DNA of 64,000 nucleotides from Gnetum montanum (GCA_015680685.1 MNCI01005225.1:491741-555740), one strand, 5' to 3'; counted from the stretch's first letter, positions 23,101-38,100 are shown. Notes: a model not told the origin generated them from the letters alone. Program-made: numbers and translations.

Positions 23101-26100
23101 ATGCAACTGACTGACAATTTGACAGGGAGTGACATAGCTCTAGCCTGTCGCTGCTGCCTGCTCTCCCTGTCAAGACTGGATAGGCCATGTAGCTGGCCTT
23201 TGGTGGTGTTTAATGCCATTGGTTTTAATGTAATTTGTAAGTTGTCGTGCCATCCTGTTTTTGTGATGGAGTAATGTTTTTGTCTTCCCACATGAGAGCT
23301 TGGCCCCGATGGTGTCCTCTTTGTTCTCTGGGTTTTTGGTAGGGTTTTTAATGGTTCGTACAATGACTCTTGCTTTGTTTTAATACAGTTATTTGCCTTA
23401 TCTCTGTTAAAAAAAAAACTCACCTAGTTAGGCAGTGTAACACCTATTCGTAGGAAGCAAGGGAAGTAAGAGTTAACAGTCAAAGCCTCCAACAAGCTGG
23501 CTGAAAATGCAAGGGTAAACATTTTTTTTTCCCAAACAGTTTATCAGTTATCAGAAACTCAACTTGCATATGGACCAACATAGACAACTTATTCATTAAA
23601 ATAATGACAAAGAAATTACATGATGCCATCAATGGCCCAAGGATCTAGTAGGAAGATAATATCAATATGGTGATTGACATCTCTCAATACACTTTGCATG
23701 CAAAGTTCAGTACCAATGTGAGAACATCTAAAACTTCAAATTGTATCCACAGCGATCTAGTTCAGCAAGAAGCTAATTAATTCAATCCTTCACTTAGTAG
23801 TCTTAAATTATGCACATCCAAAATGTAATAAGCCATTCTCCAGGAAAACATACTATTCATGCACCTGGATAGTAAATTGAAATACAAAATAATATAAAAA
23901 TCTTTACATTTATTCACAATATCATTGCCAATGATACAATATCTAGGGTTCAGTAAGCAAGAAAAACCAAAAACTAGAACTTGTTCACATAGATAGCTGG
24001 ATAAGAAGCACAAGAATCTTATGAATTAGTAGTTTATAAATCAAATCATTGAAACTATTAATAAACCAACAAACTGTAATGAATAATCAATTTGGTTCAA
24101 CCATTGCTGATAAAGAGGACAACCATGAAAACTAAATAGTGAGAACAAAAATCTATGCAAGATTCCTTTCATACAATTTACGAATCAGATTCTGATTTTT
24201 CTCAGACCATAATAATAGATCAGATGCTGTTCATCAACAGATTTGTCTAACCCAACAGTTGGCTACAAGAAACGTACAAGTCAGTAATATCAAATCCATT
24301 CAATTACACAATAATATTAACTTATTATCTTTTAGCAACCCTGAGAATCAGAATCATTTCAAATCAACTTTGCTAACCTGAAATAATAAATTGCACACCA
24401 CTAACATTTAATCAAACTCTCTAATTTACCAATAATAGAGAATGGAGAAATCACTAACATTTAACAGCCATGATTTGTGATCATTAATATTTAATAAACA
24501 TAAATTAACATTCTAGATTTCTCCCACTTCATTTGACTCACAGAAAGATGACAAAATTAGATTTCAAAGGTAAGCAAGTAAGCATCAAAATTCAAATTGA
24601 AGGATTAAGCTTTCAAGGGGATCATCAAGCCAATTTTCCAGCCAAAACCAAGAATTCAACAATTCTGTAAATTTTGGAAAATCACAAAATGTACATGGGC
24701 ACATGGATACTTTCATTTTCTGTCGGCAGTACCAATCCTTATATAAGGGATCCTTGACCCTTGTTGGCAAATCGTTATGCTAGTATACCCCAAATTGTTA
24801 TGGGTGTTTTTGAATCGTTATAGAAACAACCCTTATCCATGTCATTTAGGCTTAAGAGTGTAGAGGATGGGTGGAGAGATCCATTAACAAAGTTAAGGAT
24901 TCAACAATCCAAAATTTTAACAACAAATCTCATCAAAGTTGATTGTAACATAAAATGATATTCAAGGCAAAGAAAAGAGAAGAGCTGAGATATTGAGATT
25001 ATCAACCAACGCAGTCCATCACACATGGCAAGAGAAGGATTCATCTTACATTCTTGCTTAATAAGAACAATTAATTACAATATTGGATTGCTCCTTAGCT
25101 CAAATCTCCCTTTTATTTATTGTCTTCTGTAGCAGCCACAATCTACCCTTGTTGCTATTCTTTTTTTTCCAGCCACAACCTTCTCATGTTGGTGTTTATT
25201 TGCTGTTTCAGCCATAATCTTCTTTTGTTGGTGTTTATTTGCTGTTTTTGCTACAATCTTCTTTTGTTGTTGTTGTTCATCTCTTTCAGTCATCGTCTTA
25301 TTGTTGTTATTGTTCATTTGTTGTTCTAGCTACAATCTCTTTTTGTTGCTGTTCATTTTCAGCCACCTCCCTTATGATGAAGCCCTTCTTCTTTCTTATG
25401 TGCACGCACACACACACACTGCCTCTTTCTCCTTTTTAAACAATTGCTAGTGGAATTCAAGAGATGATGGATTGTTTTTTGTAATGGACTCTTTATTGAA
25501 AACTGTTCTGCTTCTCCTTGTTTTGTTTTTTAAGAAATAAAACCTTTTTTGTACCACCTAGTCATGAGTTCAATTTTTTCCATGATCACTCTTAAAAATT
25601 AATAAAAGTATATTCTAACAGCTTGTAGCTTCAATTCCCTTAGTTGCAACTTTAAATATTCTAAAATTCTAATTCTAACAGGTCTCAAGCTCAATTCCTT
25701 TTGATATTACATAGCAAAAAATTGATAAGCATAAAATACTAAAACATAATATCCACCTTTGTTCCTTCTTTCTTCAGCAACATGTCACTTCTAAATTTAT
25801 TAGCAATAAATATATAGCTGTGCTTCATTTCCAGCAACATTTTTTTTAGAGTCAAGGTCATAAGGTGCAATGGAAGAGGTTCCAAAATGATAGTATAAAA
25901 GAGTACAAGTCTAAGACATAAAACTGAGTGAAACACCTTCTCTTTCAGGCCGTCAGCAATGCAAGAGTTTCCATTTTATGTTCATATGTTATTATTGCAT
26001 TGTCTTATGATGCTTTGAAAGGTCATCACATGACCTTTCTATAGCCATGGAGGGGGTACTTATATTCTATTAATTGATGAAACTTTAAAGAACAATGCAT

Positions 26101-29100
26101 CAACAACGTACACAACATTCCACATGTTCATTATTTAAAATAATACAACTATGATGTACATAATGTTCCTAATTCATATATAAGGTTTCTTTAACTTGAT
26201 TCATTGGTCAAGGTCCTTAGCAACATGTGCATAGGTATATATATTTAAAAGAATCATTCATACTAAGCAAAACATACCTCTTTGAGGCCTTGAAGCATAA
26301 TGTAAAGAATCTCTGTTTCTTTTTTTTTCCAATGCTCATTGCTGAATAATTAGAATTTGTACAGTAGCCCTTAAGATAAGATATCCAAAACTTATATGAA
26401 TGTAGACCAAAGTGAGTATATATAATCTCATAAATAATACAACATTCAGCTTCATTTCTACATAGCATTCCTTTTGTTCATTCTATTAATAAATGCTAAA
26501 TCAATGAATACTACATAGTTAGTACTTTGCATCTAGTAATATACACAACACATATTACCACAACTTAAATCAATCACAAGGAAGAATAATTGGTCATTCA
26601 ACCAATCATCAATACAAGCACATTAGCAATACTATTAATCTATCAAGGTAATAAAATTATAGATAATTTTACAAATCAACACTATCCACACACATCATCA
26701 TAACAAAGCAGACTCACAAATATTGCTGGAAACTTAAAGATGAAAATCCAAGAAAGTTAGGTTGTTACAGGCAGAAACTAAATTGGAGTGTGTGCTTGAG
26801 TCATAACAGCAGTTCTCACATAAACGAGATACCTAATCAATGTTCATGTTAACTAACATCATAGAAATGTGATACTTATAAGTGTATATGGTTTACTCGT
26901 ATTGGGGCCTTATTAGCTGTTGTAAAAGAGGCAAGATGATATCTATGAGCATTATCAAACATGCATAGGGGTATTTTTCATTGTTGCTAGTGAAGTCTGG
27001 CAAGAACAAAGTCTAACCATGAATGTTGGATTTTGTAAAAATGATGACTCATAACAGTTACATATCTATCACCGTATGCAACTGTTTTAAAAATTAATCA
27101 TTTGGTTTTCATGCTTCTGTTATGAAATGAGCAATTGCTGAAGACTTGAACATAATGCGACATAATTTGATTGTTTTTTCTGTGGTGAATGCTACATAAC
27201 TTTGACCTGTAACATATTCCAGTTAAACAAATATCCAACTATTTTAATTGCTTGCTGAGATTTTTAGAATCATGTACTTGCAGACAAAAAGGATTCTTTT
27301 AATGTTGAAGCTAAAATTCCAAATTTTGATGCCTCTGTCATAAGTCTTGTTAATACAAATTATTTAAGTGAAACTGAAATTAATTTTTTAAAAACAAAGT
27401 CCATGTAGAGATTCTTTGTTTTTTTTTTTTTAAATTTAGAAAGAATTTAGTTTCAGTAATTTCTTTTGTAGAATTTCTTTATATGCGAATATAAATTGTT
27501 GGAATTGAACTTGCTGGCTGTACAAGATGTGGGTCACAAACCTTAGCAACTAACTACGCCTCATTAATCCTGCTTGTTGCTTGAAGTCATGGTTTGGACA
27601 ATGTCCCTAATTCTGTTGGTATTGGCCTTATCCTGTTAGTGCTTAGAAGATTTAGTGACAATATGATTTTTTATATTATCAAACAGCTGGTTGATTTTAC
27701 GGTTTCTATCTGTTTTTGCACCCTTTTTGCTTTAAGCAGCAACAATATATTTCAAAAATAATAAATTGTAGTATCATACTTATTCAAGCTTTTTGGCGAG
27801 GCTCCAAGATAAATCGTAGTATTACACTGCATTGTTTGTCCGTTGTCTCATAATGCATGTTGCTGCATGCTGCATAACTGTGTATTAAATGTCCTGTAAT
27901 GTGCAATGTCACTGCCTGCAAAAACATCCATTGAATGGAAACTGGTTATTAAAGCTTCTCCCTCGTTAAAATCTATTGGACATCCTTTGGTAACTTAAGC
28001 TGTGCCATAATATTACTCTCATATTTTATTATTATGCTAATATGTTGAATTTTTTGGCAGTCAGAGGCAGATACCGTAAGCAAATTTCTATGCGATAATA
28101 ACATTCATGCAAAGGTGTGCATATACATCTTACTATTTAATATTTTAGTTATATGTGGACATTCCACTGACATTGAAAGGAAGTACATCTATTTTTTGCG
28201 CAGAGTTATCATAGTGGCTTGTCTGCCAAGGAAAGAAAGCATATCCAGGAGATGTTTTCTCTTAACAAGCTTCCAGTTGTAGGTTTATTTGACTTGCAGT
28301 AAGCTTTTGTTCAAAAATAAATTTTAGTTTTTGTTTTAAATAGAAGATACATCTACTGTAAATGAATTCTGAAATTTGGGTATGTTATGGCTTCTGAGTT
28401 AAGGTTGTAGCAACTGTTGCATTTGGCATGGGTCTCGACAAAAAGGATGTTGAAGCTGTACGTTAAATGTTTTGCAGTGGAATCTCTGTATAGGACCATT
28501 CTTTATGTTATTTTATGATTATATACAATTTCATGTTATTCAAAGCATTGTGTTAATTTTATTCTATTACATCATGCCATTTTTTTGTTTTCTGTCTTCT
28601 AGGTAATTCATTACAGTCTCCCTGCGAGTTTGGAACAATATGTTCAGGTGCGTTCTTACTATAGAGTTAATTGTTTTGAAAGAATGTAAATGGCTGAACA
28701 GCGCTTTATAAATTTTTAAATAATAGCATTTTCATTCCTTTGTAGGAGACTGGACGTGCTGGCCGGGATGGCAGGATGGCATATTGCCATCTTTTGCTTG
28801 ACGGGGAAACGTATTTCAAGATTCGGAGTCTTGCATTCAGGTAATTTCTTTGAATTGAATTTGTAGATATACGATGCTTCTCACAGCATTTAAAATGAAG
28901 TGACTGGAAGTATAACAATTTAGTTGTTGCATTGCTAGTGATGGTGCTGAGGATTTCACAGTCAACAAGTTTCTGGCTGAAATATTTGCGTCTCAAAGTG
29001 ATTTCAGATTGAAACTTTTTTCTTTGAACATTGAGTCTGCTTCAAGGAAACTTGATTTAAAACAGGAGGTATGATTTGCATGTGTCTGCTCCCTGTTGTA

Positions 29101-32100
29101 ATCTGGAAAGCTTTATTAACATAAAGACAGACTATGTCCTTGTTGTGTACTTGTATGGTTTTCTATGTAAGAGAACCTTCCCATTTTATATCTCTAGCCT
29201 CACCCTATCCTTGTGATTTTGTGGAAACCTGCAAGGCTGAATGCAAGCCGAAAATACTGATAGGCAAGAATGTAAAGAGCCAAAAGGAGGCGTACATCTC
29301 CATTAGATTTCTTGATTTATATAGTGCAATTTTTTTCTCCAGAAACTTTAACCAGCTTAGTTTTATATTTATGACTTATTTATTATTTGGCTGAGAAAAT
29401 CTTTTTCTTTTTCAAATTAATGAAATCTGAGAATTGATTTTCATATTGAAAAAAATCAAAACCAGTTGATCTCTTGGTCCATTGTTATGATGATAATTAT
29501 TTATTTTCTGTGACATAGTACAGGCAACTAGTAGTTGGCCTTTTGGCCAAAAAAATAATAATTCGCATAAAAATGTTCATATTTTAACCCATCAGTATGA
29601 AAATAATTATTTTTTTTCTATTGCAAAGTCCGGCCAACTAGTGGTTGGCCTCTTGGCCAAAATGAATGATCCATGAGGTGTAACTTTCAGGTTTAATCCC
29701 AGTTGGTTATGTTGATATATACAAACATTGTGCAAATAGATAATGGCTATAGCTGAATTGGCTCAATAGATACACCCCTAAGGTCTAGAATGTAATTTAG
29801 AACAGTTGAATTCAATTCAATTTGTTAGACATTATGGGTTGTTGCTTTTCAATTTTTGTTCTGACATACAATTTTAGATTGATTTTGTAACTTATCACCC
29901 TGTTGGTGTAGATCTCTTTCAGGACATCTATGGGACAAATTTTGCTGTATGTTGAAGGGCATCTCTTCAGTTCCAGATAATCAACTGGTTTTAATTACGT
30001 CCTAGACCCTAGTTCATTATTTGTGGAATGCCAGTTTAGCAACTGAATACCTTAACAGAAAACTGCATAAACAGCTACCCGCCTCTTTGACTGAACGATT
30101 TTCCAAGAAAGTTAATCTTATTTTATGCGTGTATACTAAACAGATATTTAGGACAATAATTGTCGATGCTTAATACATATTATAGTGAAAGGACCAGAAG
30201 ATTTGAACAGAGCCTTCCTGGATGAGAACTTCTAGATGCAGTACAGTACTGGCTACACTTTACCTGTTCAAATGTAGACTATAGGAACAGAACAATGACC
30301 AAAAAATTCTTGATCAAACTGAGCTTGTTTCTTGGAATTAATCACTCTAAAAAGCTAGCAATCTTGATTTTTAAAATATGATGGGGATGACTTTCGAAGT
30401 AGTCTAACAAGGGCAGGAATTATTCCCTAACCGACATTGAGGAAGAGCCTGTTAAAGCACAAAGTTGTCAAAATACTCGATCTCTATATACTTTAAGCTT
30501 CCAATTTGTTCAATCTAACATGTTATGCACCATAAGAAGTGCTGGAAGTTTACAATTGCTGCAAGCACTACAGAAATTGAAATAGCTGCAATTTAAAGTG
30601 ATTGGTAAATCAGATTGTCTGCTATTCACTATTACCTTGTTCTGTCAGTCATTGAAGCAGGGATAAACAGATTGTCTGCTGTGACAAATAATTCTTGACA
30701 GTTTGTTTCTTTGAACTTTGTGGGATTTGGCCACATATATCTTGTGAAGATTCAAAACTAGTATGGCAAGCTTGGATGGACGGAGCACACAACGCGTGCG
30801 GAGTAGATGAGGCAACTGGAGGAAGCAGCCACAATGCAAGTGGTAATGCTCTGCATGACAAGGCTAGACCGACAGACCTACGGGAGATGGGTTGTGAAGG
30901 GTTCGGAGGGAGGGGCTATGTTGGGGGAGACCTCAAAGCGGCTAATGGGGCTATTGAAGAATGCTCTTGCTCGAATGGCATCATGCGCCTTTGCATTAGC
31001 AGGTTGTCGGCAGAGGGAGTAAGGACCATGCAGTGCAATTTAATAGGATGTTTCGTGTCCTCTAGCGCCACCCTCGGATGGACTTGATTTGGTGGTGGGT
31101 GAAGGAGAGTTGGGGAGTGGGGACAATAGATGTTCAGAGCTTGTTAGAGGACTTGCTCCTATTTATTTTCAATGCTATAGGACTGTGACTCGGTCCTTCA
31201 AGGGGGGCTATGGTTTTATGGCACTCGGGGGCTAGCTTTGACCTCTTGGCGGTCGGGGGTGCATTGCGAACCTGATTTGTTTGCTCGTGCCTTGGTTTGG
31301 GTGCGTGTCTATGGGATTTCATGAGAAATGTGGTATCTAGAGCTCCTTAAATGTATTGCGGTCTTCTTCAGTGAGTTCATTGCTTTTGACAAGGTTATTC
31401 AGATGATGGAGCGGATGGGCTTTGCTTGCTTCTGTGTTTGGAGGACTCTCTCCCTGAAAGACCTCATCAAGGAGGTGGTACTTGAGCTCCCAGGCGGGGA
31501 GGAACGACTTTAGGCTGAGTTTGAGAATTTAGAGGGTACGCAACTGGGGGCGAAGGCATCCCCTCTCTGAGGGGGAGGGGGAAGTGGTTGTTCCTTGTGC
31601 AGAAAGAATGGACACTATGAACTTGACTGTTAGTTTCGAGGTGGAGGAGCAAAGCTAATGCAGGCTGAGGCTTGTAAGTCGAGCGACGGTTGGGGTTGGT
31701 TGATTGTTTGACGCAAGGGACGGTTGATGGGGCCACCACCACCACCATAGCCCCTGCCTCCACCCCCACCCCCTTCCCTACCTCCCCCTTCCTTGATAGC
31801 CTCCTTGCGAGCCTCCCCACGAACCTCCCTATAACGGGTGCAGGCCTCCAGCTCCTCCCTAGCTTCTCTGCTGTCCATTGGGCCGACGGTCCTTGGGATT
31901 GTGCTCCCCCGATGGGCGAATGGGTTGATGTGATTAGGGAGAGTACAAAATCTCACAAGCCTATGGAGGCATGGCCACTATCAGAGGATTCGGGCTGTAG
32001 TCCGGTTGTGCAAGAGGGGGGTCGCCTTGGTCTCCCATCCAAGAGTTTGTTGTGGGAGAAACAAATGAAACGGAACATTGACTTGGGATTGCAATAGACC

Positions 32101-35100
32101 CTACAGGAGGTCTACCATCACCACACGACTGATCATACATGAAGCTCTTAACATGGAATTGTAGGGGACAGGGTACACCCTATAAAAGAAATACCTTGTG
32201 ATAGATAGTTTGTGATGAAGATTGTGACATTATTTGCCTGTAGGAGACCAAGCTCTAGGAGACAAAGGCTTGCCATCTCCAATGGGATGGTTGGAAGGCA
32301 CACTTACGACCTTGTGTGGGGTAGGTAGTGGGTTTGGCTATCCTGGCATGTTTTGACATGATCCTTGTTGACTTCTTGTAGTGGGCCCTGATTGTTCACA
32401 TTCCATCCCAAGGTTTGTGGCTGACCAATTTCTACAGGCCTCAGGTTTGGGAGTAGAGATTGTGTGAGCTAGAATGTGTGGCGACATTGGTGCAGGATTG
32501 CCTTGCTTCCTCTGGCATCCCGTTGTTCCATTGGGGTCGATGTGTATCCTAGGGATCAATGTTACGAAAACTTGAGACTTGGATTAGAAACTGGGTGAAC
32601 CGTTTTCTTACTCAGAAGGGGTGGTTGGTGCTAGTGTCGGGGGTGTTGGTGGCAATGACCCGCTTTGTGGCCACTATGGCTAGCCCCTGCGTGCAGTAAC
32701 TCAAGGTATAGACAAGCTCATTTGTCACTTCGTGTGGTTGGAGGGCAAAGGGGGGTGCAAGTTGCACTTGGCCAACTGGGACCAGATTGTGTGCCCTCTA
32801 TCTGTGGGGGGTTTGGGGATTTCAAAATTTGAAGAGGAATTGATGCTCGGTCAGCAATGACTATTGCTTCGTTTCACCCACCAAACTAAAGAGATGACCT
32901 AGTGGATCAGGGTCATGAATGCCAAGTATGTGCGGTGGCAGGTGGGAGTACATGACTCGAGGCCTTGGCAAACACTTTGTAGCCATGCATTACAAATGTA
33001 GGCATGGGGGTGGTTGGTTTGTGAGCTGCACCGCATGCTTTTGGCCATGTATCCACTGGTGTCAAGGTGGAATCAAATATGGCAGGGACATTTTCTCGAG
33101 AAAATTAAAGTCTTCCTGTAGCTACTAGAAAGTAACACACTATTGGTACAAATGAATTTACGAAGGCACGACCTCGATATCAACGACACTTGCTCGTTAT
33201 GCAAAACTATGCCTGAAATCGTCCCGCACTTCGCCTTCCAGTGTGCCTACATGCACGCCATGTGGCACACAACAGGTTGGCCTCCCTTGATAACGTTGTT
33301 TGGTAATTCCTGAGCCACCTTGCTTTTATGGGTGGTGTGGAAAATTTGCAACCATAAAGTTTTCCAACAACGCCCCCTCCCCCCCTATGCAGGTGGTTTC
33401 ACTGGTCACGGCTACGTGGAGAGAAATTGATGCGACAATGGGGGTTATGTCGACCTATGAGCTTGACTGTGCGGCATTCCAGGACAACGCGGAGTTATGC
33501 GGAATGGTGGAGCGTTGATGGCTACGTGGAGAGAAATTGATGCGACAATGGGGGTTATGTTGACCTATGAGCCTAACTGTGTGGCATTCTAGGACAACAC
33601 GGAGTTATGCGGAATGGTGGAGCGTTGTGGCTGGTGGGTGACCCGGCCCTCTTGGATGACGCTTTCTACTCCAATTGGTGGGAGGACTGCATCTTTTTTT
33701 GGGGTGCCAAAATTATTATCACAGAATCCGCAATTGCCAGATGTCTGGGGGCCTAGGAGGAAGGTGAAGTCATCCTACCCACCACTCATGGGCTACAGGA
33801 TGCTAACTTGTTTTTCACGGGGCTGGTGCCACACATAGAGTAGACAAGTACCCAAATATGCCCTGCCACCTATTTGGGCCCGAGTTGTTGATTTGGTGGA
33901 TCGGTTCTTTGTACAATCTGGAAATAGGTCCAATCCCCAGGGTATCTGCTTTGCCTTTCTCAAGTGCTTGAAACTGGGGACTAGGGTTAATTTTCCTTAC
34001 TTTTTTCTGGCTATTTTACAACAACAAAAGAGGGGGTGCGACTCTGGGCTTATTTTAGCCCTATGGCGGGGGGCGACGGGGGTGGGGCCTTAGGTGAGGC
34101 TAGGACCAGTTTCCCACCCCTCGGGGTTGTCATCGCCCGGACCCTACCTTTCAGATCTGCTTGGGCCGTCGGGGGCTAGGCCTGTGGTGACTTACTCCTC
34201 TCTCTCTGGGGACTTAGGGAGGGGGGGGGGGGGGGGACAACACTTATGTCATCAACATTAATTAGGGTAGTTTATCTCAATAAAGTGAAGAACAACAACA
34301 TGAGTTGTTATTACAGTATGCTCTTGTAACCCTTATCACTTCTTCTGATTGTCTAACACTTTATTGTTTTTGCTGCTTTTTATCGACTGTGACCAACCAC
34401 TAATTGACTATAGCTCATAATTTACAAATTGTAAGTGCATGACTTGTGTTGACTTCTCATGACTTGATTGTGAATTAATGGTAACTTGTGGTTTACAAAT
34501 TGCAATTGGATCACTACTTGCATTCTATGTTTTTCTACACAACACAACTTTGTCACAATTGGTGTTCGATACTACAAGCTAATTGTGACTTGCGTTCTAT
34601 ATTGTGACTTAGTGTCACTTGCGGTCATTATTGTGACTCATGGTGAGGTCATAGTCTTGCTACAAAAAACACTACACATTGTGTTGTTAATGATAGTAGA
34701 ACCTTGAACAAGAATTGCGCTACACATAAAGGTTTAAGTTACGAAAATCTGTAGATAGAAGGTTAAGTCTAATATTAGGAGAACATGTAGGAATTTGAAA
34801 GAAATCAAGATAAATGGATACAAGAAGGGCATGTTTTCTGTACCTTTGCTTCTTTGCAACTTGCTTCCAAGGATACAATTGTTTTAGGTCAAAGGGCTTC
34901 TTAAGGATCAATGATTGATGAAGGCCGATGTAGATTGATATGTAAGAAAGAACAATGGAACTTTTCTATTTATAGGGCTAGTGTTTGATCCAGGGTTTTA
35001 CATCAACTATATGGATAAATTGAATATAATCGACACTTTAGATAAATCAAATATAATAATCAATTGGCTACGAAAGCAACTTTTGGAGAGAGAGTATGCC

Positions 35101-38100
35101 TTGATGAAGGGGATGGAGGACAAGTTGCTTAAATTCTCTGGACTTTGTTGCTATAATAATCAATTGGCTACGAAAGCAACTCTACGAAAGCATCCTTGTA
35201 CACCTCTGGACTTTGTTGCTTAAATTCTTGTTTCAAGGATACCACAACTTATACAGGGCTTCAATCACAACAAACCCTTATCAAGCTCTCAAATTATACT
35301 AAGGATGATTTCTCTTAAGAAACTTGTCCAACCCCTTAGGGTTTTAGCAGAGTGTGTCTCCACAATACACATTGCCCCTCAAGACAAGAATGAAATAGAA
35401 AGAGAGATAAGGAAGAATTGAACTAACTTTTTAGATTCCTTGCTTTGAGCTCTAAACAAAAACACAACAAAAAGATAGAGAAGATGAGGATCTTAACTTC
35501 AAAAAGGATATATACAATACTTGTATTAATTCTTACTTCTTTGCTCTTGTGTTTGCTATCTCTTTAGAGGTTTGTTCTCCTCCAATTGACTGTTGGAAAC
35601 CCTACAATGGCTAGAAACAACTACTTGAGATGTCTTTCCTGTAACCTATGACGTCTCACTATGTTGGGCAACTTTTAGAAGAGACGTTTTGTTTGGTACC
35701 AAGACGTCTTGGACTACATAGAGATGTCTCCATGAAATTAGAGACCTTTTGTTTGAGACGTCTCATCTATAGATGAGATGTCTCATGAAAATGTGAGACA
35801 TCTTCTGATTTTTCAAGATAGCGTGCTTGAGATTTGGGATCTTGGCAAAGACGTCTCTTGTCGTTCTAAGGCATCTTGACAAGTTGTGAGATGTCCCCTT
35901 CTGGATTGAGGTGTCTCTTGTCCCCCATGGTCTTCTCTAGTTCCTTCCATTTTCTCCTGTGATCTTGCATAATGAATTTTCGAATCCTTCCTATTTCTTG
36001 GTCTTCTCAATGCGGCAAATTCATCTTTCTTAGGCCTATAAGAATCTCACAACTCACATTGACAAGTTCTTCATTTTCAAAGTTTTGACACATTAAAAAA
36101 GTCAACAATCTCCCCCTTTTCGGTGATGTACAAAACTTGAACAATGGGTTAGCATGAAAGCAATAATAGACATATCTAGATAAAGTTCTAGAGCTAGATA
36201 GGACAATGTAAATTAAATCTTTATTACAACAAGGTAAGGAAAGGAGGGTGAGTCAAGGGATAGTAATTACACAAGCATCTCAATATGCAATCCCAAGTCT
36301 ACTGGAGGCAAGACAAAAACTTCACTTGATCAAATAGCTCCTCAAATTATGGTCTCTAAAGTATTCATATCATGTCTATAAAAACAACTAGTCAAATTGA
36401 AGGCATGATATACCAAAAGATCACAAATAAACAAGCATGTTCTCATGCCATAATAGCATAACTTTATCAAAAGTATGTAGCCATGTTATAACCATAAGAA
36501 GGAGATATATATATCTATGCCAAAAATGTAGTCTCCATAACCACAAATACCATGAACAAAATATCCAGCCTCAAAGTCTAACAACAACAAAATATCCCAA
36601 GGAACACACCATAAACTATCAAATATCTTAGGGTCTATAAAAAATTCTTTCCCTTTTTGGACATCAACCAAAAGGAGGTGATCATCACCATCTATCCACT
36701 AACTTTGGTGTCATCATGATCATCGTTGGAGTTGGAGGCCACATGAGTAGGCTTGTAGGTCTCCTCCTCCTCATCATCATTGTCGGTGTTGGAGCATGAG
36801 ATCTATTGGATGTCATCATCATCATCATCATCATTTGATGGCATCATAACTAGGGCACATCTAGGCTAACGCTTCACGGAAAAGTGGGTGGAGGTAGGAG
36901 GACTATCACGAGATGAGACCTGTTGGGAGGATGATGGAGTGGCTTTACGTTGATATGTCTTGGGAACAGGTTATTCCCATTGGGCTGCCACACCAAAAAT
37001 GCTCTTAATGGCCTAGTGCTTGAAAGTCTGTGGAGGCTCATCAACTTGGAACCTCTCGGAGAGTCTTTTAGGAGACTCCCCTTGCACAACTGCCCTTGTG
37101 GATTGCTACTGTGAGTGAGGAATAGGTTCCCCCTATGCATGTGCTCAAGCTCCTACCATCTCCTTTGAATTTGATGCATTTCCAAAGTCATAGGCTTTGG
37201 ATGGGCTAGTTGCTACAGTATACTAAATGGGCTCTATCTCTTCTTTGCTCTTTGTCCAATGAGGAGTCCCAACCTCCTCAAATTGCTGATCACCTGTAGG
37301 AAGTGGAGGAATGCCTGATGAATCTAATCTCTTCTAGAGGTATGAGAGATTACTTCAACATAGAATAATAAGTTAGTTCTCTTTCGCTAAAAAGTCGAAC
37401 AGTACTAATGATCCTACTGATCTTCCCACTGGCCTTGGCAATGGAGCAAAAGGCCTTCTTCATAGAAGAGCCAACTTGAGCACCAACAAATTTATATTGT
37501 TGAAGCTATGCTGGTGCGGAGGTTGCCTATTTGACTAGGGCTTGTGGAGAAGATCTAGCTAGTGTTAGTCTACTTGGTGCCTGTGTAGCTAAGGGAGTAG
37601 CTATGTCAACATGAGAAGTGCTCCTCTTCTCTGAGGACTTGGCAAGACTGTTCTTCTGATGTCGACATCAAACATGCCAATGTAACATCTCTCCAATGAT
37701 GGGATCTTTCCTTGGAGTTTTGGCATGTTTGGGAGTGTTTTGGGATTATTTTGATGAGTTTAGGAGGTTTTGGTAGCTATGGGGACTTGTTTTGAGGTGT
37801 CTGGAGGTTCTAGGTTTCGAAATGAGCATCTTTGTATTTTGCACTGGTAGGTGGGACGTCCTAGCTACGTTTTAGATATCCCAGCCAAGACGTCCCACAT
37901 GATTTTAGGATGTCCTAGCTATTAACACCACTTTCGGGTGAGATGTCCCATTCTCCTCCTAGACGGACACGAGACAATTTCCTATGAGGTTTTAATGGTC
38001 TAAATTTTGAATTTAAAAAGGGAAGATGAAGAGACAAGGGGAACGACATAAATAGACCTCTTGGATTTTCATTTTGGTCAAGAGAGTCTAGGGAGAGAGA

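Larger units (their letters stand above)
17509..28060 (+). other. Giant RECQ5 intron (10,552 bp)
   Basis: Donor GTTTGC follows CAG at 17506-17508; the acceptor TTTTTTGGCAG ends at 28060. The protein continues from VYCKFQ to SEADTVSKF without loss. It contains the LINE pieces, minisatellite and gene-free stretches listed separately. Confidence 0.9.
30691..34262 (+). mobile_element. LINE, internally deleted, + strand
   Basis: A non-LTR retrotransposon in the sense direction of the host gene. ORF1 has a DUF4283-like region and a CCHC knuckle (31080-31740). An endonuclease start lies at 32141, the RT C-terminus at about 32590-33060, and the zinc-binding domain at about 33061-33290. Most of the endonuclease and the RT active site are missing. 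The 3' end near 34240-34300 contains CAATAAAGTGAAGAACAACA. It is more GC-rich than the intron around it, and many stops are present. Confidence 0.8.

Noticed and set aside
23031-23445. CCTAACTAG and CTAGTTAGG flanking a LINE tail as a target duplication
   Set aside because: They are inverted, not direct, so they cannot be a target-site duplication.
31467-31956. Two minus-strand open frames of 108-117 codons
   Set aside because: They are opposite-strand shadows of the LINE ORF1, rich in Pro or Gly from GC-rich repeats.
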